From assembly GCA_037178855.1 (NCBI GenBank), contig JASJZC010000006.1:62001-126000 (forward strand): a stretch of 64,000 nucleotides of DNA, given 5' to 3'. This stretch comes from Oscheius sp. JU75 (taxonomy: Eukaryota > Nematoda > Chromadorea > Rhabditida > Rhabditidae). The notes under the pieces are model-generated. The model worked only from the letters and a program-made list of their open reading frames with translations. It was not told where the DNA came from and did not search any database. Shown one piece after another: positions 63,940 through 64,000 of the stretch (position 1 is its first letter; each line of letters opens with the position of its first letter). A program made the translations under genes and the position numbers.

Positions 63940-64000
63940 ACTAAAAAGAAGACCAGCACCACGTATGTCGATAAATTCCTAGCGCACCCACTGGAGGTAA
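63940..64000 (+). repeat. LINE 3'-end fragment
   Basis: AAAAGAAGACCAGCACCACG and what follows match 35720-35785, the 3' end of the LINE in the FMO intron. Continues past the window. Confidence 0.75.

Overview
The window looks like nuclear DNA of a nematode. It carries two nematode chemoreceptor families (class-gamma-like and class-a/ab-like serpentine receptors), a cluster of small secreted proteins ending in a CCC-x-D-x-CN Cys pattern (ET-module/Ly6-like), short introns with TTTTCAG-type acceptors, and several start codons sitting just behind such an acceptor, which suggests spliced-leader trans-splicing. There are no operons of bacterial type, no Shine-Dalgarno sites and no CRISPR. I cannot name the species. 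Gene models were assembled by hand from reading frames, GT-AG junctions and phase agreement. No search was run.

Layout. 1-6 kb: 3'-to-5' exons of a DBS/MCF2L-like Rho exchange factor (minus strand), continuing past the left edge. 6-10.4 kb: no convincing gene. 10.4-21.6 kb: a run of small single-pass membrane proteins, six of them with a PPxY-type motif followed by [F/Y]PE in several (10430, 11097, 12200, 17938, 20418 plus; 21561 minus), a seventh with a related PASY motif (11380), and other small membrane proteins among them. A ZFAND1 orthologue and a tRNA-Gln(CUG) lie inside this run. 22-24.5 kb: a complete cytochrome P450 and a single-pass membrane protein. 25-32.6 kb: four class-gamma-like receptors (one minus, three plus), one of the plus copies broken. 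32.6-37.7 kb: a complete flavin-containing monooxygenase whose 2.9-kb intron holds LINE remnants and a dead mariner element with intact terminal repeats. 39.6-45.7 kb: three tandem class-a/ab-like receptors interleaved with an inverted pair of small novel secreted proteins. 45.8-48.6 kb: BED finger, cyanase, class 3 lipase. 48.8-63.6 kb: six complete ET/Ly6-like genes on both strands plus decayed copies, a beta-1,3-glycosyltransferase (GT31), a long-terminal-repeat DNA element, and an integrase-derived gene broken by a LINE fragment.

Functional themes are membrane and surface proteins (receptors, GPI-type Cys-rich proteins, PPxY proteins that would be expected to bind WW-domain ubiquitin ligases) and detoxification (P450, FMO, cyanase). 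Two kinds of repeat run through everything: degenerate (TCTCTGTC)n tracts in most introns, and a dispersed foldback element that contains two tRNA-head-like sequences facing each other. The most novel-looking items are the PPxY gene cluster and this tRNA-like foldback element.
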